Part shown: positions 60,462 through 64,000 of the stretch, one piece after another
How the letters are laid out: each line of letters starts with the position of its first letter
How positions within the stretch are numbered: the first letter of the stretch is position 1
NCBI RefSeq assembly: GCF_001191005.1
Contig: NZ_CP012201.1
Location: forward strand, 1-64,000
DNA length: 64,000 nucleotides
Source: Massilia sp. NR 4-1
Lineage (GTDB): Bacteria; Pseudomonadota; Gammaproteobacteria; Burkholderiales; Burkholderiaceae_D
Reading direction: 5' to 3'
The notes under the pieces: generated by a model
The model's input: the letters and a program-made list of their open reading frames with translations, nothing else
What the model was told of the DNA's origin: nothing
The model's database searches: none
Position numbers and translations under genes: made by a program

Positions 60462-61346
60462 ATGCCGAACTCCAGATTGCCCTCGTTTAAGTTCCTGATT
60501 GGTTTCGAGGCGGCTGCGCGCCTGGGCAATTATTCGCGCGCGGCGGACGAGCTAAGCATTTCCCAGTCCGCCATCAGCCATCAGATCGCCCAATTGGAAC
60601 AGCAGCTGGGCCAGCCGCTATTCCGGCGCAAAGGGCGCGGCGTCGAGCTGACCGTGGCGGGGCGTCTGCTGCTGGACAGCGTGGGTAAGTCGCTGGAGCA
60701 ACTGCGCAATGGACTGAATCGCATCGAAACCTATATGGATGGCAGCCTCGCCACCGTGGTCTGTCCCGCCCATATCGCCAGCGGCTGGCTGCAGCCGCGC
60801 GTCGAGCGCTTATTGCAATTGCACCCGGGCTTGTGCCCCATCATTTCGATCGACGAGAGCGCCCGCTATATCGACGAACTGGACGTGGATATCGCCATCA
60901 CCACCGAGCCGCTTAAACAGCCTGGCTTGTTCGAGGTGCCGCTGCTAAACGATGAACTGGTGGCAGTGCGCGCGCCGGCGCTGGCCGGCAAGCCGGATCT
61001 CGGCATGGTGTGCCTGGAAGGCGACCTCACCAGCGACTGGATCGGCCCCTTCCTCCGCCAGCACTTCGGCAGCCTGCGCAAGATTGCCATTTATGACGAT
61101 CCGCGCCTGGTTCTGGATGCGGCCCTGCGCGGCCAGGGGCTGGCGCTGGTCTCGCGGCTGCTGGCCGATGACGCGCTTTGTTCAGGGCAATTGCAGCGCA
61201 TGCCGGACTTTCCCGGCCTGCCCCTGGGAACCGTGTGGATCGCCCGCGTCGAAGGCGAAACGCGTATTCCGCTGGTGCGCGCCATGTTCGACAGCTTGTT
61301 GCAGTTTGCCCAGGACGATTTAGGAATCATGAGCCGGATCGATTAA
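60462..61346 (+). CDS. LysR-family regulator (GcvA-like)
   Basis: A 294-residue regulator. PSFKFLIGFEAAARLGNYSRAADELSISQSAISHQIAQLEQQLGQPLFRRKGRGVELT (in pieces) is the helix-turn-helix region, similar to GcvA. The effector domain follows with VVCPAHIASGWLQPRV and DVDIAITTEPL. Start at 60462; the longer frame from 60405 begins with TTG and adds unconserved residues. It precedes the deiminase gene by 82 bp on the same strand and is divergent from the ABC exporter, so either may be its target. Confidence 0.9.
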   Translation: MPNSRLPSFKFLIGFEAAARLGNYSRAADELSISQSAISHQIAQLEQQLGQPLFRRKGRGVELTVAGRLLLDSVGKSLEQLRNGLNRIETYMDGSLATVVCPAHIASGWLQPRVERLLQLHPGLCPIISIDESARYIDELDVDIAITTEPLKQPGLFEVPLLNDELVAVRAPALAGKPDLGMVCLEGDLTSDWIGPFLRQHFGSLRKIAIYDDPRLVLDAALRGQGLALVSRLLADDALCSGQLQRMPDFPGLPLGTVWIARVEGETRIPLVRAMFDSLLQFAQDDLGIMSRID

Positions 61347-61428
61347 TTAAAACAAAAAACATCAATTGTTTGCATGGATGGCTGCCCATAGAATCGGGTT
61401 TTTCGGGCAAGCAACCATAGGAGACTTC

Positions 61429-62535
61429 ATGCCAAGCCGCCGACACTTCATCCAGCAACTCGCCGCAGGCACCGCCATCGGACTGACGGGAGGCCTGAGT
61501 TTCGCCCGTGGCGTGGGCGCCGAGAACTGGTATCTGCCCGACGAGCACCTGCCGCAGGAACGCGTCTTCCTTTCTTACGCGGCTTCCAGCGCCATCTGGA
61601 AAGACTGGGCACCTTCCGTCAACGCCACCGTTGCCCGCCTGGCCCAGACCATCGCCCGCTACCAGCCGGTGACGGTGCTGTGCCGGCCCGGCCAGCAGGC
61701 GCAGGCGCAGCGCGAGTGCGGCCAGTCCAATATCGATTACCTGCCGCTGGCGCTGGACGATATCTGGGTACGCGACTACGGCGGCTGCTTCGTGGTCGAC
61801 GGCGCCGGCAATCTGGGGCTGGTGGATTTCAACTTCAACGGCTGGGGCGGCAAGCAGCGCGCCGGCAGCGACAAGCGCGTGGCCGGCATCCTGAGCGAAG
61901 AGCTGGAGGCCAGCTATATTGCCAGCAGCCTGACCGGGGAGGGCGGCGGCATCGAGGTGGACGGCCACGGCACGGCCATCCTGACCGAAAGCTGCTGGAT
62001 CAACCCCAACCGCAATTCAGGCATGGGCAAGAGCCAGATCGAAGCGGAATTGAAGCTGCGCCTTGGCCTGCGCAAGATCATCTGGCTGCCCGGCATCCGC
62101 GACAAGGACATCACCGATGCCCACGTCGATTTCTATGCGCGCTTCGTCAAGCCGGGCGTGGTGATCGCCAACCTGGATAACGATCCTGAGTCCTACGACC
62201 ATGCCGTGACGCGCAGGCACCTGGAGATTCTGCGCAACGCCACCGATGCCGATGGCCGGCGCCTGCAAGTGCATACCCTGCCGCCGCCGCGCAAGCTGCG
62301 CAGCAACCGTTTTACCGACGACAACCAGGATTTCGCCGCGGGCTATATCAACTACCTGCCGATCAACGGCGCCGTGATCGCACCGCAATTCGGCGATCCT
62401 GCCGCGGATAATTATTGCCGCGACTTGCTGGCCAAGCTCTATCCCGGCCGCGTGATCGAGCAGCTGGATATCGATCCGATCGCGGCCGGCGGCGGCGGCA
62501 TCCACTGCGTGAGCAAGCAGATGCCGCGCGTGTGA
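61429..62535 (+). CDS. Tat-exported agmatine deiminase / peptidylarginine deiminase family protein
   Basis: A 368-residue enzyme. The N-terminus SRRHFIQQLAAGTAIGLTGG is a Tat-type signal. The deiminase fold is marked by PLALDDIWVRDYGGCF (Asp near residue 111), FNFNGWGGKQ, LTGEGGGIEVDGHGT, TDAHVDFYARFV (catalytic His) and the C-terminal GGGGIHCVSKQMPR (catalytic Cys near residue 360). All catalytic residues of agmatine deiminases are present. Cytoplasmic family members convert agmatine to N-carbamoylputrescine; export suggests action on periplasmic agmatine or on protein arginine. AGGAGA precedes the ATG. Confidence 0.9.
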   Translation: MPSRRHFIQQLAAGTAIGLTGGLSFARGVGAENWYLPDEHLPQERVFLSYAASSAIWKDWAPSVNATVARLAQTIARYQPVTVLCRPGQQAQAQRECGQSNIDYLPLALDDIWVRDYGGCFVVDGAGNLGLVDFNFNGWGGKQRAGSDKRVAGILSEELEASYIASSLTGEGGGIEVDGHGTAILTESCWINPNRNSGMGKSQIEAELKLRLGLRKIIWLPGIRDKDITDAHVDFYARFVKPGVVIANLDNDPESYDHAVTRRHLEILRNATDADGRRLQVHTLPPPRKLRSNRFTDDNQDFAAGYINYLPINGAVIAPQFGDPAADNYCRDLLAKLYPGRVIEQLDIDPIAAGGGGIHCVSKQMPRV

Positions 62536-62566
62536 AGCCGCCCGCGCCGGCGGCTGGATGACGGCC

Positions 62567-63619
62567 TCAGGCCGCCATCAGTTCATCGATGGCGGCAAAC
62601 GCCGCCGTGCGGTCGATCGCGGTGATGCGGTCGGTCGGCGACAGCATGATGCGGAAGCGCTCGCACATCGGGTAGAACCAGCGGTGGTTGCCGCTGTTGA
62701 CGTAAAAACCCAGCACTTTCTTGTTGTAGACCGAGGCGATGTGGATGACGGCCGTGTCGGGCGACACCACCAGGTCGCACTCGCGCACCAGGGCGGCCAG
62801 TTCCAGCACATGCTCGGTCGGGAAGGACAGCATGACATTGGCGCGCGCGCTGCCCGCCACCACGGCGGCGGCCCGTTCGCGGTCGCCCGGGGGATAGAGC
62901 ACGATGACGGCGTGGTCGGGATAGCGGTCGGCCAGCCGCCGGCACAAGGCTTCGGTATCGTCCTTGGGCAGGACGCGATTGGCGCAGCTGCCTTGGTAGT
63001 TGACGCAGACCAGTCCCTTGCGGTGCTCCTTCAGTCCGGCGACAAAGGCGTTGGCTTTTTCGGCATAGGCATCGACGTTATACAGCTCATAGCGGTAGTC
63101 GATATTGGCCGGCTTGAAATCGCCCAGCGACTCAAAATAAGTCGCCAGGATGTGGCGGTCGCTCGGGTACTCGATGGTGTGGTCGTACATGCCAAGATTG
63201 CCGGTGTGGGTGCCGTACTTGGCGACGCGCGGGCCGTGCAGATGGCGCGCGCCCAGCATCTTGAGGTAAAGCTGGAAGGCCGGCGAGAAGCGCAGCGACA
63301 TGCTGAGAATCAGGTCGTAGCGTTCGCGCCGCAGCCGCCGCACGATGCGCAGGCTGTTCCAGACGCCGCGCCGGTCCCACAGGATGGTCTGGCGCACGTG
63401 CGGGCAGTCGCGCACGATATCCTGGTTGACGCTGCTGGCCACCACGTCGAGGACCGCGTCCGGCCAGGCCGCCTTCAGTTCGCGGAACAGCGGCGTGGAA
63501 ACGATCATGTCACCGATCCTGTCGTTCCTGAGGATCAGTATCTTTTTGATCTTGTCCGGCTCCGGGGCGGACTTGCGGCGCTTGTTCAGCAAACGCTCAA
63601 GGAAATATCTTTTAAACAA
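62567..63619 (-). CDS. Family 9 glycosyltransferase (heptosyltransferase-like)
   Basis: A 350-residue GT-B enzyme. KILILRNDRIGDMIVSTPLFRELKAAWPDA is the GT9 N-terminus; VCVNYQGSCANRVLPKDD and the C-terminal SPDTAVIHIASVYNKKVLGFYVNS form the nucleotide-sugar side. It probably adds a sugar to lipopolysaccharide core or a similar glycan. The start is uncertain: the frame opens with TTG at 63619 in AT-rich sequence, with an in-frame stop just before, while a good AGGAGGA site lies 24 bases further upstream, too far for this TTG. Confidence 0.85.
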   Translation of the reverse strand: MFKRYFLERLLNKRRKSAPEPDKIKKILILRNDRIGDMIVSTPLFRELKAAWPDAVLDVVASSVNQDIVRDCPHVRQTILWDRRGVWNSLRIVRRLRRERYDLILSMSLRFSPAFQLYLKMLGARHLHGPRVAKYGTHTGNLGMYDHTIEYPSDRHILATYFESLGDFKPANIDYRYELYNVDAYAEKANAFVAGLKEHRKGLVCVNYQGSCANRVLPKDDTEALCRRLADRYPDHAVIVLYPPGDRERAAAVVAGSARANVMLSFPTEHVLELAALVRECDLVVSPDTAVIHIASVYNKKVLGFYVNSGNHRWFYPMCERFRIMLSPTDRITAIDRTAAFAAIDELMAA

Positions 63620-63679
63620 TTTAAATTGATATCAGGATAGTAATTCCTCCTAATTGTAACGTATTGTTACATCTATTGT

Positions 63680-64000
63680 CTAAAATCTCACCACGCGGTT
63701 GCGACCTTCTTTTTTGGCGCGGTAAAGCGCTTTGTCGGCCCGGATCAGCATGGCCGACGAGGTGTCCGCCGCCTCGTGCAGATTGAGCGCGGCCACGCCG
63801 ATGCTGACCGTCAGCGCCACCGCCGCGCCATCCTCGGCGCCCACGCGCACGCCGGCCGCCGCCTCGCGCAGGCGCTCGGCCACATGCACGGCCACGCCGG
63901 CCTCGGTTTCCGGCATCAGCAGCACGAACTCCTCGCCGCCGAAGCGTGCCGCCATGTCGATGCCGCGCATGGATTCGGTCAGCAGCATGGACACCGCCAC
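63680..64000 (-). CDS. GGDEF diguanylate cyclase, C-terminal part (5' end outside the window)
   Basis: The last 106 residues of a GGDEF domain: ARFGGEEFVLLMPET (active-site GGEEF), LTVSIGVAALN and the terminal RADKALYRAKKEGRNRVVRF. The active site is intact, so it should make cyclic di-GMP. An RxxD inhibitory site would lie four or five residues before GGEEF; here the sequence is TESMRGIDMAA, RGID being at about the right distance. Sensor domains are beyond the edge. Confidence 0.93.
   Translation of the reverse strand: MAVSMLLTESMRGIDMAARFGGEEFVLLMPETEAGVAVHVAERLREAAAGVRVGAEDGAAVALTVSIGVAALNLHEAADTSSAMLIRADKALYRAKKEGRNRVVRF

Noticed and set aside
62558..63640. 360-codon open frame on the plus strand opposite the glycosyltransferase
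   Set aside because: Antisense shadow; the minus-strand protein shows all GT9 motifs.
1..64000. CRISPR arrays, insertion sequences, prophage or integrase genes
   Set aside because: No regularly spaced repeats, transposase, integrase or phage structural genes were seen anywhere in the window.

Overview
The window looks like a chromosome segment of a beta-proteobacterium. The base composition is GC-rich, codon third positions are strongly G/C, and the gene families (DUF3334, LytS/LytTR pairs, DUF748, a T6SS with ClpV, Hsp70/DUF2760 cassettes) are those common in Oxalobacteraceae such as Massilia, Duganella or Janthinobacterium. The genus is inferred from gene content, not shown by a marker gene.

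Left part (1-18.3 kb). A partial DesK/NarX-type histidine kinase, a secreted protein of unknown function and a CheX-like DUF3334 protein come first. A Fur-controlled iron-siderophore uptake locus on the minus strand follows: TonB-dependent receptor, lipoprotein binding protein, ATPase, two permeases and two exporter-type ABC half-transporters. The most upstream half-transporter gene is frameshifted in a run of seven C, and the tail of the other appears to be read in the wrong frame. A divergent TetR gene, a BlaI/M56-peptidase pair behind BlaI-like operators, a LytS/LytTR two-component pair and a stump of an ABC ATPase complete this part.

Middle (18.4-32 kb). Two identical functional tRNA-Asn(GTT) genes and a third, decayed tRNA-Asn-like copy that keeps its promoter and terminator are spaced over 7.3 kb. 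Between them lie accessory-type genes: a small acidic protein, a coiled-coil membrane protein, a VWA protein, a TonB-dependent receptor and a DUF6351-like secreted hydrolase. A large AsmA-like DUF748 protein, a DUF5694 protein, an alpha/beta hydrolase and a small membrane protein follow.

T6SS (31.5-46.4 kb). Three blocks are present: M15 peptidase-tssM-OmpA on the plus strand; tssK-tssL on the minus strand; TPR lipoprotein-tssB-tssC-hcp-terminator-tssE-tssH(clpV)-tssA on the plus strand. tssF, tssG, tssJ, vgrG and PAAR are not in this locus and must be encoded elsewhere if the system works.

Right part (46.4-64 kb). A DTW-domain tRNA-modification enzyme; a three-gene DUF2760-Hsp70-Hsp70(DUF3731) operon; a radical SAM protein of the PA0069 type preceded by a perfect LexA box and ending in a sliding-clamp-binding-like motif, which is the most interesting observation here; small membrane proteins; a ChaC-like cyclotransferase; a LysR-controlled VOC-FAH-MaiA aromatic degradation operon; an ABC-2 type exporter; a LysR regulator; a Tat-exported agmatine-deiminase-like enzyme; a family 9 glycosyltransferase; and the C-terminal half of a GGDEF diguanylate cyclase cut by the window edge.
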